64,000 nucleotides of DNA from Firmicutes bacterium FC7 (lineage in GTDB: Bacteria > Bacillota > Clostridia > Tissierellales > Tissierellaceae). The notes beneath the pieces are model-generated. The model was given only the letters and a program-made list of their open reading frames with translations. It made no database searches and had not been told where the DNA came from. Of this stretch, positions 1 to 8,721 are shown piece after piece (within the stretch, counting starts at the first letter, position 1; each line of letters starts with the position of its first letter). Location of the stretch: NCBI GenBank assembly GCA_022760735.1, contig JAKELU010000009.1, positions 15,996 to 79,995 on the forward strand. The letters run 5' to 3'. A program made the position numbers and the translations under genes.

Positions 1-991
1 CCCAGCGCTGGAATAGGGTAGATAAGGTATATTATATTATACCAATAGAATTAAGGGAACTACAACTGTAACATTGATTCAATACAAGAGTTGTTAAATT
101 ATATTATACCAATAGAATTAAGGGAACTACAACAAATTTTTCTAAAATATGCACCTTTAGGGGATTATATTATACCAATAGAATTAAGGGAACTACAACT
201 ACAATCTAGTTCAGGTAAAATATATTCTTATTATATTATACCAATAGAATTAAGGGAACTACAACTAAACTCAATTTAACTATAATGAACGACATATTAT
301 ATTATACCAATAGAATTAAGGGAACTACAACTGCATGGGATAAGCATATGAAATCATTTTAATTATATTATACCAATAGAATTAAGGGAACTACAACTTC
401 TAAGCACCAAAATATTTTCTTAGCGAGATTATATTATACCAATAGAATTAAGGGAACTACAACAAATTGATAATATTGTTTATTATGTTGATGATTATAT
501 TATACCAATAGAATTAAGGGAACTACAACCCAGCCGTCAATATTAGTATCAATTACGTTATTATATTATACCAATAGAATTAAGGGAACTACAACTGAAC
601 TACGCAGCTGACGCAAAGAAAGTCAATTATATTATACCAATAGAATTAAGGGAACTACAACCCTGTACTAATCCTTCCGTATTGAGCTTTCATTATATTA
701 TACCAATAGAATTAAGGGAACTACAACTTCGTTGTGTCTATCCTTCCATGCAAATACATTATATTATACCAATAGAATTAAGGGAACTACAACCGAATTA
801 CCTCAAGTAAAAAATATAAAAAATTATATTATACCAATAGAATTAAGGGAACTACAACTATATTGATATTTAATTCTTTTGAAAGTCTATTATATTATAC
901 CAATAGAATTAAGGGAACTACAACTGTTGGGGTTTTATAATTTATTTATGTATTAATTATATTATACCAATAGAATTAAGGGAACTAAAAT
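1..991 (-). CRISPR. CRISPR array, 15 repeats, truncated at left edge (type II-C-like repeat)
   Basis: Fifteen 36-nt repeats start at 31, 98, 164, 230, 296, 362, 428, 494, 560, 626, 692, 758, 823, 889 and 956. Spacers are 29-31 nt (mostly 30) and all differ. Bases 1-30 have spacer length, so the array very likely continues off the left edge. The repeat ends GGGAACTACAAC; read on the minus strand it begins GTTGTAGTTCCC and ends TATAATATAAT, resembling Neisseria-type II-C repeats. The last repeat (956-991) differs at two bases near its right end. Minus-strand reading puts a promoter-like TTGTAG, 18 nt, TATAAT in each repeat, so I infer crRNA transcription right to left. No cas gene or tracrRNA is in the window; the subtype is inferred from repeat sequence and the 36/30 geometry only. 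Confidence 0.97.
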
Positions 992-1041
992 GTCTAATAT
1001 AATTATTTTTTATAGTATAATAGTTACTTAGAGGTGATAAT

Positions 1042-1641
1042 ATGGCGAATATATTGAGCATAGATTTTGATTATTTTATAGATATTAGTGCTGAAGATAG
1101 GGAAAGGCTATTTCCAGACGGAAGTGATGAAATTCCACATGATGAGTTGAAGCTAATGTGGGATGAAAGCTATGAGAAATATCCTGAGATTAAAGAAATA
1201 GGAGTGATTCAGGAATATTATTATCTTCGAGAGTTACTAAAATCGTTGAACATTAAACAGGAACATATCTTAATAGCTGATACCCATAAGGATATCAAAA
1301 AGATAATAGATTTAGTTCCTGAGGGTGAACAAATAAACATTGTTAATATTGATTTTCACCATGATTATTATCACTATTTTACTGGTGGAGATACATACAA
1401 CTGTGGAAATTGGCTGAGGAGATTAGTTGAAGATAGGCCAAATACAAAAGTAAAATGGATAAGAAGAGATGATTCACAGATAAGTAGTTTGGAAGGAGAA
1501 TTTCCTTTTGAGCACATAACAAATATTAAATCATTAGAATCAGATAAATTTGATTATATTTTCATTTGCAAGAGTCCTGAATGGACTCCACCACATATGG
1601 ATCAAAAATTCATCGAACTAGTAATGACTATTAAGAATTGA
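1042..1641 (+). CDS. arginase-superfamily-like protein (UPF0489/peptide-arginase-like), function unknown
   Basis: A 199-residue protein with ribosome site GAGGTGAT (1031-1038) just before the ATG. Acidic/His motifs recall binuclear-metal ureohydrolases: DFDYF (8-12), DTHKD (80-84), NIDFHHD (102-108), CGNW (121-124) and SPEWTPPH near the C-terminus. The DFHHD run is the arginase-type DxHxD signature, and the overall pattern recalls the UPF0489 family, some members of which convert peptidyl arginine to ornithine. No peptide precursor or radical enzyme is adjacent: upstream is the CRISPR array, downstream the zinc transporter, possibly co-transcribed (about 30 nt gap). Family assignment rests on motifs only; substrate unknown. 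Confidence 0.5.
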   Translation: MANILSIDFDYFIDISAEDRERLFPDGSDEIPHDELKLMWDESYEKYPEIKEIGVIQEYYYLRELLKSLNIKQEHILIADTHKDIKKIIDLVPEGEQINIVNIDFHHDYYHYFTGGDTYNCGNWLRRLVEDRPNTKVKWIRRDDSQISSLEGEFPFEHITNIKSLESDKFDYIFICKSPEWTPPHMDQKFIELVMTIKN

Positions 1642-1671
1642 GCATATAGTTAACTACTAGGGGAGATGTAT

Positions 1672-2445
1672 ATGGATTATGGGATAAGGAATATAATATT
1701 TGCTTTTAGTATTACTTTGTTGGCTGGTTTATCTACTGGATTTGGAAGTTTATTTGCTTTACAGACAAAGAGTTTAAATAATAAGTTTATTTCAGGGACT
1801 TTAGGATTTTCAGCCGGGGTAATGTTATATGTATCCATGATTGAAATATTTGCTGAGGCAAAATTAATGCTTGAAGAACTACATGGTAATTTAGGATATT
1901 GGATAACTGTATTATCTTTTTTTATGGGTGTTGAGATAATAGCCTTAATTGATAAGTTTATTCCTAGTCCAGATATGTCTAGTGATAGAAATGATAATTT
2001 ATATAGATTAGGAATTTTATCTGCATTGGCAATAGGCATACACAATTTTCCAGAAGGTATTTCCACATTTATGGGAGCGCTTAAAGACCTAAATCTAGGA
2101 ATTAGCATAGGTATAGCCATAGCAATTCATAATATTCCAGAAGGGATTGCTGTTTCTGTGCCAATATATTATGCAACAAGGAGTAAGAAAAAAGCATTTA
2201 AATATTCATTTATCTCAGGATTATCAGAACCCTTAGGGGCAATAGTAGGATACTTTCTATTAATACGTTTTCTAAGTGATACTATGTTTGGAATTATCTT
2301 TGCAATAGTATCTGGAATAATGGTTTATATTTCAGTAGATGAACTACTACCAACAGCTGAGCAATATGGGGAACACCATATCGTTATATATGGCTTTGTA
2401 TTAGGCATGGCTACAATGGCTTTAGGTCTTCTTTTACTATCATAA
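1672..2445 (+). CDS. zupT: ZIP-family divalent metal transporter (ZupT-like), copy 1
   Basis: Inner-membrane ZIP permease of about 257 residues and eight hydrophobic segments, importing Zn2+ and probably other divalent metals. The two metal-site helices are clear: HNFPEG (124-129) and HNIPEG (153-158), the latter followed by IAVSVP. I chose ATG 1672 over ATG 1666 because GGGGAG (1660-1665) would abut the earlier codon and sits about 6 nt from the later one. A close paralogue lies at 7820-8647 on the other strand. Compared with that copy, the loop between the third and fourth helices is short and poor in His/Asp. The 3' end forms one arm of the terminator at 2419-2465. Confidence 0.9.
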   Translation: MDYGIRNIIFAFSITLLAGLSTGFGSLFALQTKSLNNKFISGTLGFSAGVMLYVSMIEIFAEAKLMLEELHGNLGYWITVLSFFMGVEIIALIDKFIPSPDMSSDRNDNLYRLGILSALAIGIHNFPEGISTFMGALKDLNLGISIGIAIAIHNIPEGIAVSVPIYYATRSKKKAFKYSFISGLSEPLGAIVGYFLLIRFLSDTMFGIIFAIVSGIMVYISVDELLPTAEQYGEHHIVIYGFVLGMATMALGLLLLS

Positions 2446-2465
2446 AAAAGACCTAAAGCTTTTTT
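2419..2465. terminator. bidirectional terminator between zupT and lysE-type gene
   Basis: A 12-bp perfect stem, GCTTTAGGTCTT (2419-2430) with AAGACCTAAAGC (2448-2459), is followed by six T on the plus strand; the A-run in the loop could serve the minus strand. The left arm lies inside the zupT coding sequence. Confidence 0.8.
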
Positions 2466-3051
2466 ACATAAATAATGAAATTGCACAGTATACAAGCAAT
2501 AAAGCCATTATGGTATTTATTACTTTTTCATAGTTTGATAGGAATCTTTGGAATACAGATCCAAATAACGACCAGCATAAGGTTGATATGAATCCCATAA
2601 AAGCTAAAGTAAAGGTAAATAAACCAAGTACAGCAGGTGAACTATAATAAGGAACAACAAAGGTAGAAAATGTAGTTATTCCGTATAATATTGTTTTAGG
2701 ATTTACAAACTGAAGCAAAAATCCAGATAAAAATGTGGCTGTATTTTTATCATTCTTTTTCTCAGTTTGAGTATTATTACTATGATAAGTCTTCCAGGCT
2801 AAGTACAAGATATACCCAGCTCCAATATAGGTCATAATTGGTTTTATTGAAGGTAATAGGCTAAAAAGAGTATAACTAAATAAATTGCATAGGCCTAAGA
2901 TTATAAAAAATCCTATAAATACTCCATAGTTGAAAGTAATACTTTTTCTAAAGCCATATCTGCTAGCATTTGACATAGACATTATGTTATTTGGACCAGG
3001 AGTAAAGGTAGTAAGAAATACATAAGAGATGAATGAGGCTATGTTAGGCAT
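2464..3051 (-). CDS. LysE/RhtB-family amino-acid exporter
   Basis: A 195-residue membrane protein with five or six hydrophobic segments. The N-terminal TPGPNN signature (residues 17-22) of the LysE/RhtB/ArgO family is intact, followed by SNASRYGFRKS. Such proteins export amino acids such as lysine, arginine, homoserine or threonine from the cytoplasm; the substrate cannot be told from sequence. The ATG has AGGAGG a few bases upstream. It is convergent with zupT and divergent from the TetM-like gene, with about 100 bases between the two starts. Confidence 0.88.
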   Translation of the reverse strand: MPNIASFISYVFLTTFTPGPNNIMSMSNASRYGFRKSITFNYGVFIGFFIILGLCNLFSYTLFSLLPSIKPIMTYIGAGYILYLAWKTYHSNNTQTEKKNDKNTATFLSGFLLQFVNPKTILYGITTFSTFVVPYYSSPAVLGLFTFTLAFMGFISTLCWSLFGSVFQRFLSNYEKVINTIMALLLVYCAISLFM

Positions 3052-3155
3052 GTAGAATTACCTCCTTAAGATTTGATATAATACACCTAGAATATTATTA
3101 ATTATAATACTCCTTGTTCCTAAAAATGTCAAAGAGTATTTAGAGGAGATAAAGT

Positions 3156-5126
3156 ATGAAAAAAACCATTGGAATTCTTGCACATGTAGATGCTGGTAAA
3201 ACTACTTTTTCTGAGCAAATATTATACAATACAGGAAGTATAAGAAATCTAGGTAGAGTTGATCATCAAACCTCTGCGTTAGATATAAATGAAATAGAAA
3301 AAAGAAGAGGAATAACAATTTTTTCAGAACAGGGTACATTTACCTATAATAATGACCTCTATTATCTTATAGATACACCTGGACATATGGACTTTTCAGC
3401 TGAAATGGAAAGGGCATTATCTGTATTGGATTATGCTATATTGCTAATAAGTGGGGGAGAAAGTGTACAAGCCCATACTACAACCTTATTTAAATTACTA
3501 AGGACATATAAAATACCGACTATTATATTTATAAACAAAGCTGATATGAATATCTTTAATCTAGATAATATAATGTACGATATTAAGAATAAGCTAACAG
3601 ATGATATTATCCATATAAAATCAATAGATGGTATAAATAATTTAGATGAGTCATTAACAGAGTTTATAGCTGAACGTGATGAAGAATTTATGGAGAGCTA
3701 TTTGGAAGAGAATTATACTGCGGAAAAATTAAGGAATACTATAATAAAATTGTTTAAAAAACAATCTATATTTCCAGTATTAACAGGCTCGGCATTAAAG
3801 GGTGAAGGGATATCTAATTTCCTAGATGTTTTTTCTATAATAACACCAACAGATTATGAAGAAATACAAGATAAGACTTTTAGGGGAAAGGTGTTTAAAA
3901 TTAGACACGATGAAAAAGGTAATAGAATAACATTTATTAAAGCATTGGAAGGTAGGCTAAGGGTTAGAGAGGATTTTATTTTTGGGAATGAAGATGATTC
4001 ATTTTCAGAGAAGGTAACTGAAATTCGCATATATAATGGAGCAAAATATGAGAATAAAAATGAAGTAGTAGCCGGAGATATATTTGCAGTCATGGGATTA
4101 AAGTCAGCTAAGTGTGGGACTATTTTAGAAACTGATAAGATTATAGATCAAATTGAGGACAAACATTATCTAAATCCAGCTCTTCAAGCTAAGGTAAATA
4201 TAATGGATGATACGGATATTACTAAGTGTTTAGAGAAACTTCGTATTTTAGAAGCAGAAGACCCTATGCTATCAGTAACTTATGATAATGAATCAAATTC
4301 TATTTTAGTAAGCATTATGGGAAAAATTCAGTTGGAAGTTTTAGAACAGGTAATAGCTTCTAGATTCAATATAGCAGTGACTTTTGAAAAGCCACAGGTA
4401 CAATATAGGGAAACAATAAAGGATGCTGTAATTGGATTTGGTCATTTTGAACCATTGAGGCATTATGCTGAAGTTCAACTAAAACTTGAACCAAGACCAA
4501 TCGGAGCAGGTATATCATTCTCCAGCCAATGTCATGTAGATACACTAGCTTTAAACTTTCAGAAGTTAATAAGAAGCCATGTATTTGAGAAGATTCACAA
4601 AGGGGTATTAACAGGTTCACCTATAACTGATATAAACATTGTTTTATTAAATGGACGAGCACATCAAAAGCATACAGAAGGTGGAGATTTTAGAGAAGCT
4701 ACTTACAGAGCTATAAGGCAGGGATTAGAAAAGGCTGAAGCCATATTGTTGGAGCCATTCTATAAGTTTGAGATAAATATAGAGGAAGTGTATTTAGGTA
4801 GAGTTATTTCAGATATTCAAAAGCTAAGAGGATCTTTTGAGCCACCTATACAAAATGGAAGTAGTGTTTGTATAAGGGGGAGGGGGCCAGTTGAATCATT
4901 CATGGACTATTCTATGGAGCTGATTTCCTTTACTAAGGGAACAGGTAGCATTAGCTTTATTTATGATGGTTATGATATTTGTGAAAATGCAGAAGATGTA
5001 ATTCAAAGAATAGGATATGACAAAGATAGGGATGTAAATAACACTTCATCTTCAGTATTCTGTTCAAAGGGAGTATCCTTTACAGTGCCGTGGTATGAAG
5101 CAGAACAGTATATGCATACAATATAA
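3156..5126 (+). CDS. TetM/TetO-like translational GTPase (ribosomal-protection family paralogue)
   Basis: A 656-residue EF-G-like GTPase. G-domain motifs are complete: AHVDAGKTT (9-17), RGIT (51-54), DTPGH (73-77), NKAD (127-130). EF-G domains II to V follow, with the family's usual length. Ribosomal-protection proteins dislodge tetracycline from the 30S A site. The domain IV tip here (around FTKGTGSISF) does not show the SPVSTP-type loop I associate with true Tet(M)/Tet(O), so it may be a housekeeping or stress ribosome-rescue paralogue. RBS is GAGGAG. A possible leader hairpin, AATACTC...GAGTATT, lies just upstream at about 3102-3141; no leader peptide was identified. No mobile-element genes flank it. 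Confidence 0.8.
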   Translation: MKKTIGILAHVDAGKTTFSEQILYNTGSIRNLGRVDHQTSALDINEIEKRRGITIFSEQGTFTYNNDLYYLIDTPGHMDFSAEMERALSVLDYAILLISGGESVQAHTTTLFKLLRTYKIPTIIFINKADMNIFNLDNIMYDIKNKLTDDIIHIKSIDGINNLDESLTEFIAERDEEFMESYLEENYTAEKLRNTIIKLFKKQSIFPVLTGSALKGEGISNFLDVFSIITPTDYEEIQDKTFRGKVFKIRHDEKGNRITFIKALEGRLRVREDFIFGNEDDSFSEKVTEIRIYNGAKYENKNEVVAGDIFAVMGLKSAKCGTILETDKIIDQIEDKHYLNPALQAKVNIMDDTDITKCLEKLRILEAEDPMLSVTYDNESNSILVSIMGKIQLEVLEQVIASRFNIAVTFEKPQVQYRETIKDAVIGFGHFEPLRHYAEVQLKLEPRPIGAGISFSSQCHVDTLALNFQKLIRSHVFEKIHKGVLTGSPITDINIVLLNGRAHQKHTEGGDFREATYRAIRQGLEKAEAILLEPFYKFEINIEEVYLGRVISDIQKLRGSFEPPIQNGSSVCIRGRGPVESFMDYSMELISFTKGTGSISFIYDGYDICENAEDVIQRIGYDKDRDVNNTSSSVFCSKGVSFTVPWYEAEQYMHTI

Positions 5127-5160
5127 ATAAATCAGTGGGGATACTCACTGATTTATTTAT
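5123..5160 (+). terminator. terminator-like hairpin after the TetM-like gene
   Basis: A 15-bp stem (5123-5137 with 5146-5160) containing AAATCAGTG/CACTGATTT overlaps the stop codon. The downstream side is T-rich (ATTTATTTATATT) rather than a pure T-run, so efficiency is uncertain. Confidence 0.6.
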
Positions 5161-5243
5161 ATTATGGTAATTTCTAACATTATGTATTAGAATAATAACA
5201 AGGAATTAATTGTACGTAAATAATCATTTAAGGGGCTGGGGAT

Positions 5244-5768
5244 ATGAATAAAATAATAGTACTTTATCAGTCTAAGTATGGAGCAACAAAGAAGTATGCA
5301 GATTGGTTAAAAGAAGAACTAGCTTGTGATTTATTGGAAACTAAAAAAGCGTCAATTGAAATTGTAGATAAATATGATGTAATTATTTTAGGTGGAGGAT
5401 TATATGCTTCTGGAATTGCAGGGTTATCTTTTCTAAAGAAGTATTACAATAAGCTTAAGGATAGAAAAATCATTGTATTTGCTGTAGGGGCGTCTCCATA
5501 TGATGAAAAGGCATTTAATGCTGTTAAAGAACATAATTTAAAGGGAGAACTAGCTAATATTCCGTTAGTATATTTAAGAGGTGCATGGAATGAAGAAAAA
5601 ATGACTTTTATTGACCGTACCCTATGCAATATGTTAAAGAAGTCTGTTGCTAAGAAAGACCAAAGTAAACTTGAACCATGGGAGAAAGCCTTGTTGGAAG
5701 CTGCTGGTAAAAGCTGCGATTGGACTGATAAAAAATACCTAGAACCGATAATTAATTTGATTAGCTAA
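5244..5768 (+). CDS. flavodoxin-domain protein (HemG-type flavodoxin family)
   Basis: A 174-residue cytosolic protein. The start IIVLYQSKYGATKKYADWL is a flavodoxin FMN-phosphate loop (S/T-x-T/S-G-x-T-like, here SKYGATKK). Later the segment VIILGGGLYASGI is typical of the Flavodoxin_5 group that includes protoporphyrinogen oxidase HemG, although haem genes are not nearby. It is probably an FMN electron carrier or small oxidoreductase. First gene of an apparent operon: the nitroreductase starts 10 nt downstream. RBS is AAGGGGCTGGGG, rather long and G-rich. Confidence 0.8.
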   Translation: MNKIIVLYQSKYGATKKYADWLKEELACDLLETKKASIEIVDKYDVIILGGGLYASGIAGLSFLKKYYNKLKDRKIIVFAVGASPYDEKAFNAVKEHNLKGELANIPLVYLRGAWNEEKMTFIDRTLCNMLKKSVAKKDQSKLEPWEKALLEAAGKSCDWTDKKYLEPIINLIS

Positions 5769-5778
5769 GGAGGAAATT

Positions 5779-6558
5779 ATGAATCAGGTAATAGATGTTA
5801 TAAATAATAGGGTATCATTAAGAAAATATAAAGATAAGGAAATATCCCAAGAACATTTAGATATAATTTTAGATTCTGCAATAAAGGCACCAACTGCAGG
5901 GAATCAATGTCTCTATTCCATAATAATGATAAAGGATAAAAAGACCAAGGAAATATTAAGTAAATCATGTGATAATCAACCTTTTATTGCGAAAGCTCCT
6001 TTAATTTTAATATTTGCAGCAGATCAACAAAAATGGTTTGATTATTATAGATTAAGAGGAGTAAAGGAGTTTGCTGAAAGAGAGAATTTATTATTTGAAG
6101 CACCACAAGAATCAGATTTAATACTTGCATGTGAGGATGCATTAATTGCTGCACAAAATGCAGTTATTGCTGCAGAATCTCTAGGTATTGGCTCCTGTTA
6201 CATAGGCGATATACTAGAAAATTATGAGTTTCATAAGGAATTGCTAAATCTTGAAGATTGGGTTTTTCCAGTGACTATGTTATGCTTTGGTTATTATGAG
6301 GAAGATGCTAAAAGAATACATAGAAAGAGATTTGATAAGAAGTTTATTGTATTTGAAGAAAAGTATAGAAAATTAAGTGACGATGAGCTTAGTGAAATGT
6401 TTAGTGAAAATGAAAAATCTTTTGTTGAAAATAACAAATATAATGCTGACAATTTTGCTCAAATGTTTTATGCTAGGAAAACTGGAGCAGAGTTTAGTAA
6501 GGAAATGGCTAGGTCTGTTAGAGTAGCCTTGAAAAAATGGGATGGAAGAAAATTATAA
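5779..6558 (+). CDS. nitroreductase-family FMN oxidoreductase
   Basis: A 259-residue protein with the nitroreductase fold: an N-terminal RVSLRKYKDKEIS FMN-phosphate-binding motif, then APTAGNQ (about residues 37-43) and a C-terminal GIGSCYIGDI stretch lining the FMN site. It would reduce nitro, quinone or related acceptors with NAD(P)H. The C-terminal region is longer than in minimal nitroreductases, with a basic tail. It follows the flavodoxin gene by 10 nt behind AAGGAGGA, so both flavoproteins are probably made together. Confidence 0.85.
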   Translation: MNQVIDVINNRVSLRKYKDKEISQEHLDIILDSAIKAPTAGNQCLYSIIMIKDKKTKEILSKSCDNQPFIAKAPLILIFAADQQKWFDYYRLRGVKEFAERENLLFEAPQESDLILACEDALIAAQNAVIAAESLGIGSCYIGDILENYEFHKELLNLEDWVFPVTMLCFGYYEEDAKRIHRKRFDKKFIVFEEKYRKLSDDELSEMFSENEKSFVENNKYNADNFAQMFYARKTGAEFSKEMARSVRVALKKWDGRKL

Positions 6559-6578
6559 AATAATAGGAGGTACCATAG

Positions 6579-7124
6579 ATGAAATTATTTTTTATATCAG
6601 ATATACATGGATCAGTTTATTATTTGAATAAAGCATTAGAGAGATTTAAAGAAGAAAATGCTGATTTTATTGTAATATTAGGGGATATTTTATATCATGG
6701 AGCCCGAAACCCATTATCCTTAGAATATGATGCTAAAAAGGTAACTGAAATAATTAATGATTATGCAGATAAAATAATAGCTGTTAGAGGTAACTGTGAT
6801 AGCGAAGTTGATCAAATGGTGTTAGATTTTCCAATCATGTCTACTTATTCCACAATATTATATGAAAATAGGCGTCTATTCTTAACTCATGGTCATAAGT
6901 ATAATGAAGATAATATGCCAAAGTTAAATGATGGAGATGTATTTATATATGGACATTTTCATATACCAAGAGCTGAAAAAAAGGATAATATATATTTTAT
7001 AAATCCAGGCTCTATTACGTTACCTAAAGAAAGCAATCCACATACTTATGGTATCCTAGAAGGAGATATATTTAGAATAAAGGATATTGAAGGGAATGTA
7101 TTTAAAGAGATCAAATTTGATTAG
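6579..7124 (+). CDS. yfcE: YfcE-type metallophosphodiesterase
   Basis: A 181-residue calcineurin-like phosphoesterase. All metal motifs are present: SDIHGS (7-12), GDILYHG (about 35-41), GNCDSE (about 70-75), THGH (102-105) and GHFHIPR (about 125-131). YfcE enzymes hydrolyse phosphodiesters in vitro with Mn2+; the physiological substrate is unknown. Third gene of the run, 20 nt after the nitroreductase, with AGGAGG upstream. Confidence 0.88.
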   Translation: MKLFFISDIHGSVYYLNKALERFKEENADFIVILGDILYHGARNPLSLEYDAKKVTEIINDYADKIIAVRGNCDSEVDQMVLDFPIMSTYSTILYENRRLFLTHGHKYNEDNMPKLNDGDVFIYGHFHIPRAEKKDNIYFINPGSITLPKESNPHTYGILEGDIFRIKDIEGNVFKEIKFD

Positions 7125-7150
7125 ACACAAATCTTAAAGGGGGTTATAAT

Positions 7151-7774
7151 TTGTACGAAAATGAGTTCAGAGATATTTTAGATAGTAATGAAAGAGTTAT
7201 ATGGTCTGATAAACCACATATATTAGTGCATTTAGCCTCAGGATTACCGCTATTAATTATAGGTATTATCTGGGGACTTATGGATAGCTTTTTTATTGGT
7301 GGTTTTATGTTTGATGGTGGATTTGGATTTAGAGGAATCTTTAACTTCTTTACAATATTTATGCTACTTCATATGTTTCCTTTTTGGCTAGGCATTGGAA
7401 ATATGATAAGGTTAATTTTAGTTTATAGAAACACATATTTTTGCTATACAAACAAGAGAGTGATTATAAAAACAGGTTTTATGGGAGTTGACTACAAGAT
7501 AGAAGACTTTTATAATATCGAAAATCTAGAAGTAAATGTAGGTCCTCTTGAAAACATGTTAGGAGTAGGTACTATAAGAATAGATGAGGGATATATTCGT
7601 ACAGGTAATAATTCTAGAAAGAGAGTAGGAAATAGGCTATATGGTATACAAAGACCTTATGAGGTATTCAAGGCTCTTAAGGAAATAGTAACAGATATTA
7701 AAGCAGACATTAATTATCCAAATGACTATAGACCAGAAACTAATAAAGGCTATAATACAAGATATGATAAGTAG
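7151..7774 (+). CDS. membrane-anchored bacterial PH-domain protein (DUF304/YdbT-like)
   Basis: A 207-residue protein starting at TTG (7151) after AAAGGGGG. An N-terminal cytosolic stretch is followed by two close hydrophobic segments (about 25-48 and 60-90), then a bPH2-type domain beginning at YFCYTNKRVIIKTGFMG, typical of DUF304 membrane proteins. Function of these proteins is not known in detail; envelope or stress roles are suggested for relatives. The run FIGGFMFDGGFGFRG in the membrane region is unusually Gly/Phe rich. Last gene of the 5244-7774 run. Confidence 0.75.
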   Translation: MYENEFRDILDSNERVIWSDKPHILVHLASGLPLLIIGIIWGLMDSFFIGGFMFDGGFGFRGIFNFFTIFMLLHMFPFWLGIGNMIRLILVYRNTYFCYTNKRVIIKTGFMGVDYKIEDFYNIENLEVNVGPLENMLGVGTIRIDEGYIRTGNNSRKRVGNRLYGIQRPYEVFKALKEIVTDIKADINYPNDYRPETNKGYNTRYDK

Positions 7775-7818
7775 AAAACCTCATATGCATAGGTAAATTC
7801 CGATGCATATGAGGTTTT
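7775..7818. terminator. strong bidirectional terminator
   Basis: A 16-bp perfect stem: AAAACCTCATATGCAT (7775-7790) with its complement at 7803-7818, with A/T runs on both flanks. It separates the PH-domain gene from the convergent zupT copy 2. Confidence 0.88.
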
Positions 7819-7819
7819 A

Positions 7820-8647
7820 TTATGCAAAGATAAGTAAACTTAATGCCATAACAGCCATTCCAGCTATAAGTCCATAAATTGCTATATGATGTTCGCCATA
7901 TTTTTCTGCAGTAGGTAATAATTCGTCTAAAGAAATATAAACCATAATTCCTGCAACGATTGCAAATATTATTCCAAACATTGCTTGATTCATGAAACGG
8001 AACAATAGAAAATATCCTATTATAGCTCCTAAAGGTTCTGAGAGACCTGATAAGAATGAGTACTTCAATGCCTTTTTCTTATCACCTGTTGCATAATAAA
8101 TAGGAACGGATACTGCTATTCCCTCAGGTATATTATGAATTGCTATTGCTATCCCTATACTTATACCTAAAGTAGGATCCTCTAATGCACCGATAAATGT
8201 AGCCAAACCTTCAGGAAAGTTATGAATAGTTACAGCTAATGCTGAGAATAATCCCATTCTCATAAGAGCTGAGGCTTCCTTTTGATCTTTTACAATATTA
8301 CTTGCATCTAATTCACTTGCATCATGTATTTCGTGGGGATTTCCATCCTCTGGAATGAATTTATCAATCAATGCTATTATTGCAATTCCTGCAAAGAAAG
8401 CTATAGTAGTAATCCAATATCCTTTTGTACTTCCATATAGAGTTTCTAAAGATGTTCTTGCTTCTGCAAAAATTTCTATTAGGGATACATAAATCATTAC
8501 TCCTGCTGAAAATCCCAAAGCTGCAGATAGGAACTTTTCATTAGTTTGTTTAGCATAAAATGCAAGCATACTCCCAACGCCAGTGGAGATTCCTGCAAAT
8601 AAAGTTATACCAAATGCAAATAAAATAGTATTAATACTTATGTCCAA
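7820..8647 (-). CDS. zupT: ZIP-family divalent metal transporter (ZupT-like), copy 2
   Basis: A 275-residue paralogue of the protein at 1672-2445, with the same HNFPEG and HNIPEG helices. It differs mainly in a longer cytoplasmic loop (about residues 100-125) rich in His, Asp and Glu (EDGNPHEIHDASELD), a likely metal-sensing or metal-buffering loop. Initiation is at TTG (complement of 8645-8647), with AAGGAG about 7 nt upstream; no ATG is closer. It is monocistronic between the terminator at 7775-7818 and the aldehyde dehydrogenase gene. Confidence 0.9.
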   Translation of the reverse strand: MDISINTILFAFGITLFAGISTGVGSMLAFYAKQTNEKFLSAALGFSAGVMIYVSLIEIFAEARTSLETLYGSTKGYWITTIAFFAGIAIIALIDKFIPEDGNPHEIHDASELDASNIVKDQKEASALMRMGLFSALAVTIHNFPEGLATFIGALEDPTLGISIGIAIAIHNIPEGIAVSVPIYYATGDKKKALKYSFLSGLSEPLGAIIGYFLLFRFMNQAMFGIIFAIVAGIMVYISLDELLPTAEKYGEHHIAIYGLIAGMAVMALSLLIFA

Positions 8648-8721
8648 GATTTCACTCCTTCCATTATGATGTTGAATATAAGTATAAATACCCGGCTTCC
8701 AAGTATTGTAAACTATACAGT

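Noticed and set aside
91-279. 62-residue open frame inside the CRISPR array
   Set aside because: It merely translates repeats and spacers (a repeated IIPIELRELQ motif) and has no ribosome site.
3156-5126. Calling the TetM-like gene a tetracycline resistance gene
   Set aside because: The family includes chromosomal paralogues; the domain IV tip and the lack of mobile context do not support the name.
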